Shown piece by piece: positions 45,921 through 56,335 of a stretch of 64,000 nt of DNA. The position numbers and the translations under genes were made by a program. Numbering within the stretch: position 1 is the stretch's first letter; every line of letters starts with the position of its first letter. Under the pieces are notes generated by a model, which made no database searches, was not told where the DNA came from, and saw only the letters and a list, made by a program, of their open reading frames with translations. The stretch is from Periplaneta americana (taxonomy: Eukaryota > Arthropoda > Insecta > Blattodea > Blattidae), in the NCBI RefSeq assembly GCF_040183065.1, contig NC_091124.1, positions 98,474,501 through 98,538,500 of the forward strand. The letters are read 5' to 3'.

Positions 45921-46324
45921 GTTACACAAAGACTCAGACGTCAGCGGCAATTTCAGGAGTTCCTATAATTGAAGGGTTCAGAACCATAGTGGGCCAAACG
46001 CCATTTTCTAAAACCGTAGAAAACAAGGGTTAAAATGAAGTTATTACAGTAATTCAATGGAAACATATAGCAAGTAATATAAAGTATATACATTAAAACT
46101 AAATTATATGTCAATCTTCATTAAACTACGGTATTCACTTAACTTTAACCCTTGCTTTCTCCGTTTTTTATAAATGGCGCTTGGCCCAGTATGGCTCTGA
46201 ATCCTTCAATTATTATACTGACGTTCGGCTTAGGAGAGCCTCAAAGTTGTTTTCCAAGCAAATATCAGGAATAAGTAAGTAGACTTGCTGTGCTATTTAC
46301 ACCGGATATAATACTTACCAATAG

Positions 46325-46865
46325 TTAATTGATTTATTGATAAAACAGTCGAAAATCACAGATACATAGACAAAGTCAAAAGAAAAACAAGATAAACAAA
46401 CAAACTACAATACTATATCAACACTAGTTTCCATAAATTCATTTATATCATAAAAAGGGCTTTTATTTAGCCAGTCACGAATAACACACCTAAATCTATA
46501 AAAATTAACAATATGTGCACTATAAGCAAGTTTGTTAAACACAGACAATGCAATTGATGTAAACCATTGTTTAGACTTGGCTAATCTAAACCTAGGGGTC
46601 ACAAATTGGTAATTATGTCTTGTACCATAATGATGAATCTCGCTATGTCGATAATAACTGTTTAAATTTGACTTAACTTTAATTAAGCAATAGAAAATAT
46701 ACAAATTCACAACAGTTACAATTATTTCAGAAATAAACAAAGGTCTGCAGTGAGCATCAAAATCAGAATCAGTCAAAATTCGTAAAGAAGTACTTGATCA
46801 ATTTTCTAACAATTTCCCCACAAATGAATACCATAAGTACTAATACTATTTAAAAAAAGCAAAGA
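46325..46865 (-). pseudogene. LINE RT C-terminal fragment
   Basis: The minus strand encodes, upstream, LWYSFVGKLLEN-like sequence (a relic of YGIxLWGN) and then ILTDSDFDAHCRPLFISEII, VVNLYIFYCLIKVKSNLNSY, EIHHYGTRHNYQFVTPRFRL and KSKQWFTSIALSVFNKLAYS, ending SPFYDINEFM. The blocks CRPLF...ILxxxxLYI and H-x-x-x-TRH-x-x-x-x-x-x-P-x-x-RL...FNKL are typical of the post-RT region of Jockey/CR1/RTE-like LINEs. 123 codons are open; the 5' side is truncated. Confidence 0.65.
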
Positions 46866-46869
46866 AATT

Positions 46870-49225
46870 CTTTAGGTACAAGGTATCTAAGTCTCCTTAA
46901 TAAATGGAAGATATTTTCGAAGGATGGTGGGGATAACAAGGATGCCCCGATAAAAACTGCTCAAAACATTTTCTCCAATCTAATATCGACATTCTCTAGC
47001 CGATATACAAAAATTGGTTGTCCGACGTGGAAAATCAGACATTGAAACATTTGAAGGAGACTTAAATATAACATTTTTAATTTAAGGAAATAAAATACAG
47101 ACTATATGACAGACGACCTTTAGTTGAATTTTCAATTGCGTTGTAGCTACATATGATTCGGGACAGCGTGGGTGGCAGGTCAGAGTTTAAAATGCAGGGA
47201 GCGAAACATTGAAGGCGATACAGCAGAGGGAGCGGAAGAAGAATTTGGACGAAATGGACTGACAGGCATGGAGAAGGGGTGGTAACAAACACCACTACTG
47301 GACGAGAATCCGCGATTAGATGAACGCAGCCTGTTGTATGACGCATGCTGCCATCTCTCGGCAAAATGCACCTAAAAGCCGCTTTTGTTTCACCTGGAAA
47401 TACAAAAAAGAAAAAGGAAAGAGAAAAAAAAAAGGTTCAGAGGACCACGCAAATTTGCGTACAAAACAGGGCAGTGTAAGAATATAGCACATTTATGAAG
47501 ATTAACCTCTTTTAGACCGCTGTGTGGATAGCTGTGTTATGTTAGCGGCATTATTTTACAAAGCGTACAGGAGTGCGGTGATTTCATGTAAGGCACAGGG
47601 CGACTCACACCATTCATAAATTGTTTTATGCATCACGCACAACACGAATAGGGTTGGACACACAATACATTTTGTCGTTGAAATTCTCTAATCGCAGTGC
47701 TTGTATTTTAGTTTAAGTAACGATTGAGAACGGCTAAAATAATAAACAGACATCGGTGGGCTAATACATACATTTATTCATGCGATGCGTCAGGGTAAAG
47801 AAACAAAAATGAATAAAACGCGGATTTCTCGAGGATTGTTCATGGCTCTTAGCTATACTATTTCCAACTAAAGATTGAAGTAGTCATAAACAAAACCGAA
47901 ATGTATTACTCCGCAATCGCAAGCTAGCTACCAAAGCAGCCACCAGGGCGCATTATTTTCAGCAAGTGAGCACGCAGGGCAGCCATCATCTGATATATTG
48001 CAGACAACATTTCAACATATTCATTAAACTAACCCTTAAAATGCTCACAGAGGGTTAATAATAAGACCTATATGATTTTAATAAGTTAAAATTTTATTAA
48101 TATAATAATTAGATTCTACTTACGTCAGTGTGTGAACTCTTATACTATTAATCGGAACTTGATAGTGGCTGTGTTCCCTCCATATCCGACACAAATACAA
48201 CACTATAACACATGCTTCTTGTACAGACTGTTTTAACAATAGGCTACTACAATACAATACAAAAATCACTGTCGCCTGGCACGAACTAACTGTTGCGATT
48301 GAGACATTGACCTCGATCTCAGATGGTGCGAGAAAGACAAAGTCGGGGATTCACAAAGACATCTTTCACGTGATCAAGGCATGCATCTCTCACGTGATCG
48401 TTCTCGAAACGCACACGCGCTGGAGGCAGAGGGGAGACGCATTTTGTGCCGACAGACACGGTGATTCAATAACACAGGGATAGCGAAGAATTTTCATTAG
48501 TTAGATATAGGCTATTCGAGTTGATATCGAAGAGTTCATTACTCCTCTACTGGGAATAGTGGATTTGTGATTAAATGTTATATTTTGAAGAGCGGAGAAT
48601 TTTTTTAATTCTACAGAATTTTTTTGAGGTTGGCAACACTGAATCTCTCACTGTGTTACCAGCTGTGCTGATGTGCTCTGTAAAGCTGGAGGTCACTTTG
48701 GGAGTTCCGTTTAATGCCTATTACGCATGCGCGTTGCCATAATACACGTTACAACGATTTATCATGCAATGTCTGAAACTAGGTACTAATATAAACTTAT
48801 TGTTTAAATCGTAAGAAGGTGTTCTTATAAGCATGTTTAATTTACACGTATTCCATGAATATTATACATTTTATTAATTTAGAAGGAAATATTTTAATGT
48901 GAGAAAGAAGATGACAAGCATGAGCTTGGAGGCGTTGTGCATTCAATAGCCAATCTGGAACCATTATGCCACATGCATTTATTTACATTTACTTTAATCT
49001 TTAGCTGGAAAGAGAGTAGAGTGATGTGCTCGTATCAATGTTTCGACTACCTGAGAAGGTTCGATAGTCGGTTCTGCCTTTCATACTTTTTAATTTGGAA
49101 CATCGATTTCAGGTGATTGTAGAATAGTCTAATTAATATTACTTTAAAATGTAAATACGCAATCCATCGCAGCATTATCTGAACCATAATATTTCAGAGC
49201 AGTGGCTATAGGCCTAAAAGCTTGA
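46870..49225. other. Unassigned DNA
   Basis: Two E-box palindromes are listed separately. No coding gene is supported. TACGCATGCGCG occurs at about 48721. Confidence 0.4.
48369..48402. promoter_or_regulatory. Two TCACGTGA E-box motifs
   Basis: TTCACGTGATC at about 48370 and CTCACGTGATC at about 48392 are palindromic E-boxes (bHLH-zip sites, as in CLEAR elements). The surrounding region is locally GC-richer. No transcription start or gene is visible, so a regulatory role is only a possibility. Confidence 0.25.
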
Positions 49226-49230
49226 AATCT

Positions 49231-49400
49231 AAAGTCGGGTCGGCCTGGTTGGCGGAGTTGGTATAGGGCTAGCCTTCTACGCCCAAGATTGCAGGTTCGA
49301 TCCCGGGCCATGTCGAATCCTGCGGGACAAAATACCGGCACACCGGCGACGCTGATATAACCTCGGTAGTTGCGAGCGTCGTTAAATAAAACATAATATT
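49231..49400 (+). mobile_element. tRNA-derived SINE, internally deleted copy
   Basis: Head GGCCTGGTTGGCGGAGTTGG and GCAGGTTCGATCCCGGGCC, then directly TGCGGGACAAAATACCGGCA and the 3' end GAGCGTCGTTAAATAAAAC. Compared with 43678-43905 it lacks ~65 bp after the head. No clear target duplication was found. Confidence 0.8.
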
Positions 49401-49982
49401 TCTATTGTTGGTAACCAATCGTGGTTTGAATATCTGAAGGTCGTAACAACAAAAGTGAAAGATAGCGAGAGAACAATTAGTAAATATGAAATGTTCCAGA
49501 AATCAAATTACGTCGACATAGTCCAACTCAATGCGAGTTGTTATCGATCTCGTATGTCTTAGACCATATGGACTGCCACAGTCTGAATCCAACTTTTTTC
49601 TTGGTCTGCCCAGGTTTTCCCGTTCTCACTAGTCATGACATATTAAAATATATTGGAATAAATTAATAAATTGTGTTAAAATTCCGCTGTTTTTCTTTAA
49701 AGATACGCTGCTTATTCAGAATGAAAGGAAAGAAATTAATTTGAAGACATGGATGTAACTAGAGTATTAAGAAAACGATGTTATAGGAGCTATAGGCTAA
49801 GAACAGTAAATGATTCGATAAGACATTATACAAGACTAGAATAAACGTTGGAAAGGAGTAAGAAAATAACTAATAACATACCACTGTGATAGCACGTGTT
49901 TAACATAAAATTATCATATGAAGAGTAAAATTCGTAACATTCATATGTGATGAAGTTAGTGAACGTTATACCCACTAGGTTG

Positions 49983-50595
49983 TGCAATGTTCGAACATGA
50001 GAGGGGATATCAAGATACTACAAACTTCGCCCTACTCCATAGGCAACCCAACATTACATGGAAATGAAACATGTAAACTAAAATAACCGAGTCCATTGAA
50101 AACCGGTAAGAAGTCTTATGCTCGGTTCAAGTTTGCCGAGTCTCTGTACAACCGAAGCTCCTTTTGCTTTTGTTGAATCTTCTCCTTTCCTTACAAATGT
50201 TCGATGCCTTTCTCTTTAGTTCCTCCTCTCCCTGCGCACTTATGCTTTAGCTGCATAAGAATGTCATGCACATATCCTACGAAGTTACGCATAGTAATGT
50301 GTATCTATAGGTAATTTTTCTTGTTATTAATATGACTAAACATTCACAAAAATATACACATAAATAAATCAAACAAAGTATATAAAAAAATGCATAGCTA
50401 TGTTCAAAGTACCGACTAGTATTGTGCAATGTTCAAACAGAGAGGATATCAAGACATTGCAAACTTCGTCTCATTCCACATGAAAAAAAGATAATAGCAA
50501 GATATATGCTAAATTCCTTAAGCGGTTTAAAATTGTGACCTGCAATGTTGGAACAGGAGAGGCAAACAAGAGATTACAAACTTCTTCTTATTTTG
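49983..50595. repeat. Three dispersed direct repeats (~57 bp)
   Basis: Copies at 49983-50040, 50424-50480 and 50539-50595 share TGCAATGTT(C/G)(G/A)AACA, GAGAGG and ACAAACTTC. A weaker fourth relic may lie at about 51340-51375. Confidence 0.6.
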
Positions 50596-50906
50596 TCTGA
50601 AGAACTAATCGCAAGATTTGTGCTGAAACATGAAGAGGTAGAAGTGGAGGACAGTGAATAGTTTTATAAGTTCGAACAAACACGACAGGCTTTTTTGTAG
50701 AGCGAACATCGACGAATGTCGAATTTCTTCATACTCCACTAATTTGAATCGAACATAGTGCCTGTAATATTTCATCATCTGTATAGTCATACAAATATTG
50801 TTACCGAGTAACTGTGATTTATTTGAATATTATGTGCAGAATATTTTCTTTCAGTATTGATATGGTAAAAACTGTCATGTATTTTTAAAACATAATGTAA
50901 TATGCT

Positions 50907-50911
50907 TGTAT

Positions 50912-50946
<35 letters not shown>

Positions 50947-51325
50947 GCTAATAATTGTAACATAAAATAAATAAACAAAAAAACTTAAGCTCGCCCCTGA
51001 AAGAGTAGAACTCGTGCTCAGGGGAGGATTCCTGAATTGAAATTAAGAAGTATATAATACAATTTGTCTTATGTCTACTACTCAATAAGAATATATAAAT
51101 TTAAATTTACAATTTTTTAATTTTTATGAAATTCATACATAACTTTTTTCAATTTAATACTAGAACTATTGGAATTGACAAGATTAGGATATTTAATTAT
51201 AAAGTTGTTAGGTTTTGTTATAAATATGTACGTATAGTTCTGATGATGTTTAATTATATTTCTGTAATGAAAATTACCTTCCTTACATCTAAATAAAACT
51301 TCACAAGAATTGTTCTAAAATCCTT
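50907..51325 (-). mobile_element. LINE 3' end, family F copy 2
   Basis: The minus strand carries CCTAATCTTGTCAATTCCAA, then AATAGTTCTAGTATTAAATT, TACTTCTTAATTTCAATTCA and GGAATCC, then the (AAAT)n tail at 50907-50946. It matches copy 1 (23835-24540) over the whole 3' UTR. It is 5'-truncated. Confidence 0.75.
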
Positions 51326-51329
51326 TCTC

Positions 51330-52395
51330 AGCTATAATCATGAAAGGTTGGGAGGGGAGAGGCCAGCGAACTTCAAGGACACGGATCATACAAGGCGCAA
51401 GTCCGAGCGAGCTGCGACAGAACCGCTTCTTCAAAGCAGACTTCGGTTCTTGTCACGCTCGACAAACTTGAACCGAACATAGAGCATGAAATGGACGACA
51501 GTAATACCATAATCTAGTATATACAGTCACGAAGCTCAATACGTAGTAAATATGCATTCATAGATAGTTGCTAACCACTAGGATCGCTAATATCGCCTCA
51601 TTACAGACAATGCGAAATAGTACCGGCACATTGTACTGTTCCTAGCACCCTCACAACTCAAGTTTCGTAACTGTATATAGTAGACTACTAGAGTGTGTAA
51701 TACCCACCTCTGATTCTACCGACGAGACCATTAAGTACCTCCCACACGTCTCGACTGTTATTTGGCTGACTAAGCAAAAATGAATGGCGTAAGTCAAACA
51801 TTCTGTTCAATGGTCGGATTTTAATTCTAGAGATCCGACTTACAGTAACGATAATGAATTCAAATATCGCTGATAGTGACAGATTGTAAGAAATGTAATA
51901 ATGTTATCAGTACCATTTCCTTCGGAAGGTAAGTTTAGTCAAAAGATTCTTTTCGTATTTTTATGTCATGAAAGAATCTTGCTCTTTTCAGTCGGATATT
52001 TAATGACGCTGTATCAACTGTTACTAGATAATTAAAGAAATGATACTTCTCAATAGTTCATTCTTTATCTGTAACATTCTTTTACTTTTAAAACTCAAGA
52101 CTAATGGTATTTTACAAACAATTTCAAATTAGTGTAACTCTGCAAATATTGAGATTAGGACAAATGTTTATATGACTTTTTTGCTCAGAATGTCTTCGGA
52201 ATTAAGCTCCGTAAGGGACGGTATATCCTCGTAAATCACCCTGGAGTATGTTTATTTATAAGGAATATTTATACAGAGTTTATATTTGAAGGAATGCTTA
52301 GTTGCAGTATTTAGATTTGTGTGTGTCCGATGCCTATCCAGTTCACTTACGTGATTTGGATGCCTCATATTGCGGATATATGGCAGGATTTTGAT
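51330..52395. other. Unassigned DNA
   Basis: Only possible relics of the 50-kb direct repeats are seen. Confidence 0.35.
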
Positions 52396-52400
52396 CCATT

Positions 52401-52830
52401 TTGAAGTTGCGCACCACTTCGGCTTACCAAGTTGTGCATGATCTGTATCTTTGGAGAGTTATGTCGTGCACAAGGGTGAGGGTATGTGTAAGTGTAATGT
52501 ATGAAATGAGTGATGATGATGAAGATGAGGAAAGGGGAAGAGGAAACCCGGTGGCGGCGAGTAGCAGCCTAGTCCTGTCGCTAGGTTTAAAATCCATCTC
52601 CGACGGACGAATAGAATTTGATTTTACGGTAGGGGGCACTGTGACCCAGCACTGCGACCTGTTACGATCTATTACGCTAACCCTCAAGCTAGGCGCATTC
52701 CCAAACACACACTGCTGACTACACTAAGATTCGCTGTGTATCCAGGTTTCTACCAGGCAATCACCCTCGTCCCTAGGCCAGTCCCCCTCCGTGACATTTC
52801 CCACAACTTAGCTAAACTGGACTGATGCCC
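52401..52830 (+). other. Open frame of uncertain origin, possibly repeat-derived
   Basis: A 105-codon frame (52401-52718) contains an acidic run (MSDDDEDEERGRGN) followed by SSSLVLSLGLKSISDGRIEF and ends TLKLGAFPNTHC. The DNA is GC-richer than its surroundings. I suspect a multi-copy repeat but cannot name it. Minus-strand open sequence over the same DNA gives no better reading. Confidence 0.25.
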
Positions 52831-52952
52831 TCTCTTTATGAAGCGATTATAATTTTGTTTCATTTTCATTATAGTGTTTATACAGATTGTTTTTTATTCG
52901 TCAAAATAACTAAGTTAATGGTATAACTACTGAAGCTTTCCTGGCGACGTGA

Positions 52953-53254
52953 TGACTCAAAATTTTCTCGGGCTTCCCGCCAGGTCATAAGTTGGTGATC
53001 CACCGACGTTTCGAGGATGTTCATCTTCCTCATCTTCAGGGTTAAATGATTCATAGTGCCAGAGGGGGGAGTCAGCCGATCAGCGCACAGCTCCTCGGCT
53101 GACTCCCCCCTCTGGCACTATAAATAAAGGAGCTGGTACCCTTAGATAGGCCTATCATTTAACCCTGGAGATGAGGAAGATGAACATCCTCGAAACGTCG
53201 GTGGATCACCAACTTATGACCTGGCTGGAAGCCTAAGAAAATTTTGAGTCAAGT
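52953..53254. repeat. Nested palindrome (foldback element) with hammerhead-like motif in each arm
   Basis: The outer arms (52953-53050 and 53154-53254) are inverted copies of a segment with CGAAACGTCGGTGGATCACC. An inner inverted pair (53054-53079 and 53095-53120) contains GCCAGAGGGGGGAGTCAGCC. Each outer arm holds the motif CTG(A/G)AGA-T-GAGGA...TCCTC-GAAAC. No coding sequence lies inside. Confidence 0.85.
53008..53039 (-). ncRNA. Hammerhead-like motif in palindrome arm
   Basis: On the minus strand CTGAAGA, one extra T, GAGGA-loop-TCCTC (5-bp stem) and GAAAC. The layout equals that at 32408 and at the Penelope-like 3' end. The inverted arm carries CTGGAGA in place of CTGAAGA. Confidence 0.3.
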
Positions 53255-53259
53255 TAATG

Positions 53260-53770
53260 GTAATATTAGTAGGCATATAGTTAATTAATTAATATTTATT
53301 TTATTTTATTAATATCCTTTTGTAAATCTGTTGTACAAAAAATAGCGTATGAATCTCGTACAATGTATACTCGCTTACAATGTTATGCAATTATTATATT
53401 CATTACTCATGTAATAAAGTATAACATTGTAAACTTACTGATTACATACTGTTATTACATTAATGTACACAATTTTTGTTGCAGATTTATTATTCTTAAA
53501 TTGTCGAATTCCTGAATAAAGTAACGGTAGAAAATTAAATTTAATTATTTAAATGCTTTGAGAATAACATAACTTAATTTATTCTTAACGGTTAACGGTT
53601 TAAAAAACGATTTCGCATTAAAATGTTAAATTAGAAATGCGACTAATATTTCCACGACACGTAGTACTACGGTGAATGCGATAGAAATATTATGACCAGT
53701 ATACGTCACACATTCCTTCCGCTCTCCTTCTCGTCAGCTCTTAACAGTAGGGCCTACTTCCCTATGGAAC
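53260..53770. other. Unassigned AT-rich DNA
   Basis: No supported feature. Confidence 0.4.
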
Positions 53771-54044
53771 GATAATAAACCCATTACTGCATAAAGTTAT
53801 TAATGACTTGAAAAATGCGTTTCTGAGTTTAAGTTTGCTAGTTTGTGACTTAAGAATGCTTTCTTACCATTTTTATCTTTATTTACTTTCTGGGATAAAA
53901 ATTAAGGACCGTCCCATAAATAGGACGCTATGCATAATGGTCAGTGACACAGTAGCTGAATAGAATAACCCCTATTTTAGTTCAAATAGTGTTTATGTAT
54001 TTATTATGTAGCAAATACATATACACATATTAGAATCAGTGGTT

Positions 54045-54460
54045 CAACTGTCCTCCTCACACAAGCCTACGAATTGCACAACACTATTTTGTGTGGTAAG
54101 AGTTGAAACATTTAGGGTGGAGTCCAATTTGACACTTGCTGCAGATGAACTTTGCTTTCCCTTTGCAATTAGCACACTTTCGCAGAGTTTCATTTTCGAC
54201 TGGCCAGTGGTGTTGACCATCAAATCTTATATCTCCTGATGGAATTGGGAACAATTTTTCCTTAGTGGGAACTCACCCCATGTCTTTTCAGTACTGTAAA
54301 AGCCAGGAGACGGCAAAAGTTGAGGAGCGATTCTGAAGAGTTTTGAGGCTTCATGTTTCTGTACAGAAACCAAGCATTTACTATGGCAACATCAAGAAAA
54401 TAAGCGAAGATGGACCACCACTCTGTTGTTATCGCTGTTGCTAACATTAGTACTGCCAAC
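54045..54460 (-). pseudogene. piggyBac transposase, C-terminal part with Cys-rich domain
   Basis: The minus strand reads EWWSIFAYFLDVAIVNAWFL then LNFCRLLAFTVLKRHG. After frame changes it reads DIRFDGQHHWPVENETLRKC, ANCKGKAKFICSKCQIGLHP and KCFNSYHTK. The C-x2-C ... C-x2-C ... C-x4-H arrangement is the C-terminal Cys-rich domain of piggyBac transposases that binds the element ends. WW-x-x-FAY-x-x-D-x-x-x-VNAW-x-L is the end of the catalytic core. The upstream part is replaced by a SINE. Confidence 0.75.
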
Positions 54461-54772
54461 GCTGGTGCTGCTGTTTCTGTGCTAGCGCTCGTACTGCTGT
54501 TGCTGCTAGTGATGGTGCTGCTATTGCTGCTGCTAGCGCTGGTGCTGATGGTGGTGATTGTAAAACAATTCGTAGCTTTACAGTCCATGAAGGGTCAAGA
54601 CCGACCAGCCTGCTGCTGGTCTCACGTCCTCATGCCGAAACAGAGGTGGACAATTATCCAACCAGAATGGCGGTATCGCGTGGTTAGCACGATTATTCCC
54701 CCCTAGCCGTTATATCTGGTTTCCGAAACCGGATTTTCGCTACCTATCGTAGCTTCACGGTTAGACTGGAAA
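54415..54772 (-). mobile_element. tRNA-derived SINE (family G, copy 2), 5'-truncated, with (AGC)n-like tail
   Basis: On the minus strand GCTACGATAGGTAGCGAAAA, TAACGGCTAGGGGGGAATAA, CCATTCTGGTTGGATAATTG and CACCTCTGTTTCGGCATGAG match copy 1 (25552-25863) in order. The 3' tail is an imperfect AGC/AAC trinucleotide tract (54415-54560) in place of the ATT tract of copy 1. The tRNA-like head is absent. Confidence 0.7.
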
Positions 54773-54785
54773 TAAAATAATGTAA

Positions 54786-55044
54786 GCCACCGGCGTGGCT
54801 CAGTCGGTTAAGGCGCTTGCCTGCCGGTCTGAAGTTGTGTTCGGGCGCGGGTTCGATCCCCGCTTGGGCTGATTACCTGGTTGGGTTTTTTCCGAGGTTT
54901 TCCCCAACCGTAATGTGAATGCAAGGTAATCAATGGCGAATCCTCGACCTCTTCTCGCCAAATATCATCTCGCTATCATCAATCTCATCGACGCTAAATA
55001 ACCTAGTAGTTGATACAGCGTCGTTAAATAACCAACTAAAAATT
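54786..55044 (+). mobile_element. tRNA-derived SINE with ~12-bp TSD
   Basis: The head GCCACCGGCGTGGCTCAGTC, with GGTTAAGGCGCTTGCC (A box region) and GCGGGTTCGATCCCCGC (B box), is followed by a body with GATTACCTGGTTGGGTTTTT and the 3' end AGCGTCGTTAAATAACC. The flanks are AAAATAATGTAA (54774-54785) and AAAACAATGTAA (55045-55056), one mismatch. It is full length, about 259 bp. Confidence 0.9.
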
Positions 55045-55659
55045 AAAACAATGTAATGGAAACCATAGGGTCTATACATATTATAAAGAATACTACAGGA
55101 GTGCACACTGCATGGCGTCCTATTTTTAGGACGGCACTTTATTTCACCTTGTACCTAGCAACATATAAGAAAATTTTATTGTTGTTATATACCACATGAA
55201 AACTGAAGTATTCAACTCATTATGTGAAAATAAAAATCAGATTTCTGTATCACCATTACAGAGTAACTAAGAATGAACTTACATGCGGTGCGTCAGTAAA
55301 TACTGTTATCCTGCCATCTTGTAAATATTAGCTGGTATGAACAAATGTTAGCGCGGAATTCAAATGCTTCAACACCATAATACAATGTAATAATTTACCT
55401 TCTAAACAATGCCTCCAACTGTACTAAACAAGAAAAGTTCCATAGAAATCAATATTTTACGCACATCCCATTTTTAGGACGCTATGCAGTAATGGGTTAA
55501 AAGATATGTTGGGAAATCTATGAAAACCAGTCAAGAAAATCCATTAAAGTGTATTGTTATCCACCACGAATTTCACCTCAAATGTCTGTCATTTGAACCT
55601 AGTCTGCGTCATGGAAAGCCGATGCCTCTAACTGTTAGATAAAATTGCATATTATGATG

Positions 55660-55665
55660 ATGATG

Positions 55666-55731
<66 letters not shown>
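55660..55731. repeat. (ATT)n microsatellite
   Basis: About 23 ATT units, directly upstream of LINE copy D. Confidence 0.95.
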
Positions 55732-55734
<3 letters not shown>

Positions 55735-56270
55735 ACCACAAGGAAAGCCTGGAAAGCACTACATTTCCCTATGCGTATTCATAAGAAATCTAAACGAAGG
55801 TCAAAAGAATTAGCGTACAAAACCCTTGTTCGTCCAATTATGGAATATGGAGCAGTAGGTTGGGATCCGTACAGACAAAACGAAATCGATTCAATAGAAA
55901 AGGTTCAACGCAAGGCAGCAAAGTATGTTAAAATGGGGAAGGGACATGGTGAAGAGATAGTAAAAGACTTAGGGTGAGAATTTCTCAAATCAAGGCGACG
56001 AAAATTCAGACTCACCGCACTTTGTTTAAGGCACAAATGGGATACAAAGCATGGACCGACATCAATGCTAGATTAGCAACACCATCATACTTAGACAGGG
56101 CGGATCATATTGGGAAGTTTAAATGCAGAAAACAAAGAACGGAGATGGCAAAATTTTCCTTTGTTAACCACACAATAGTAGACTGCAACAGGTTACCTGC
56201 GGCAATCTTTCAGGGTGGTCCTCTCAAAATCAATCCTACATTTAAGGAAAGGTTGAGGAGATTAGACTGA
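55735..56270 (+). pseudogene. Jockey-type LINE ORF2 C-terminal fragment (copy D)
   Basis: The frame reads NTTRKAWKALHFPMRIHKKS, KELAYKTLVRPIMEYGAVGW, DPYRQNEIDSIEKVQRKAAK and YVKMGKGHGEEIVKDLG, then a TGA at 55975. It continues in another frame: IKATKIQTHRTLFKAQMGYK, YLDRADHIGKFKCRKQRTEM and AKFSFVNHTIVDCNRLPAAI, ending ERLRRLD. LVRPxxEYGAxxWDPY and KxxRKQRTxxxKxSFVNxTI are signatures I associate with the post-RT region of cockroach Jockey-type LINEs. 5'-truncated at the (ATT)n tract; one frameshift separates the halves. Confidence 0.8.
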
Positions 56271-56335
56271 AAATGTAATTGGAGGTGCAGTGTAATTATG
56301 TAAGTTGTCATGTAATTAATTAAGTTGATATGTAA

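Larger units (their letters stand above)
53780..55496 (-). mobile_element. piggyBac element remnant with two SINE insertions
   Basis: The left end CCCATTACTGCATA at 53780 is matched inverted at 55496. The right side is flanked by TTAA (55497-55500), the left by TAAA, a one-base change from TTAA. Subterminal palindromic blocks containing GCGTCCTATTT and TAGGACG recur near 53915, 55110 and 55470. The transposase C-terminus lies on the minus strand. One SINE in minus and one in plus orientation lie inside. Confidence 0.75.
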
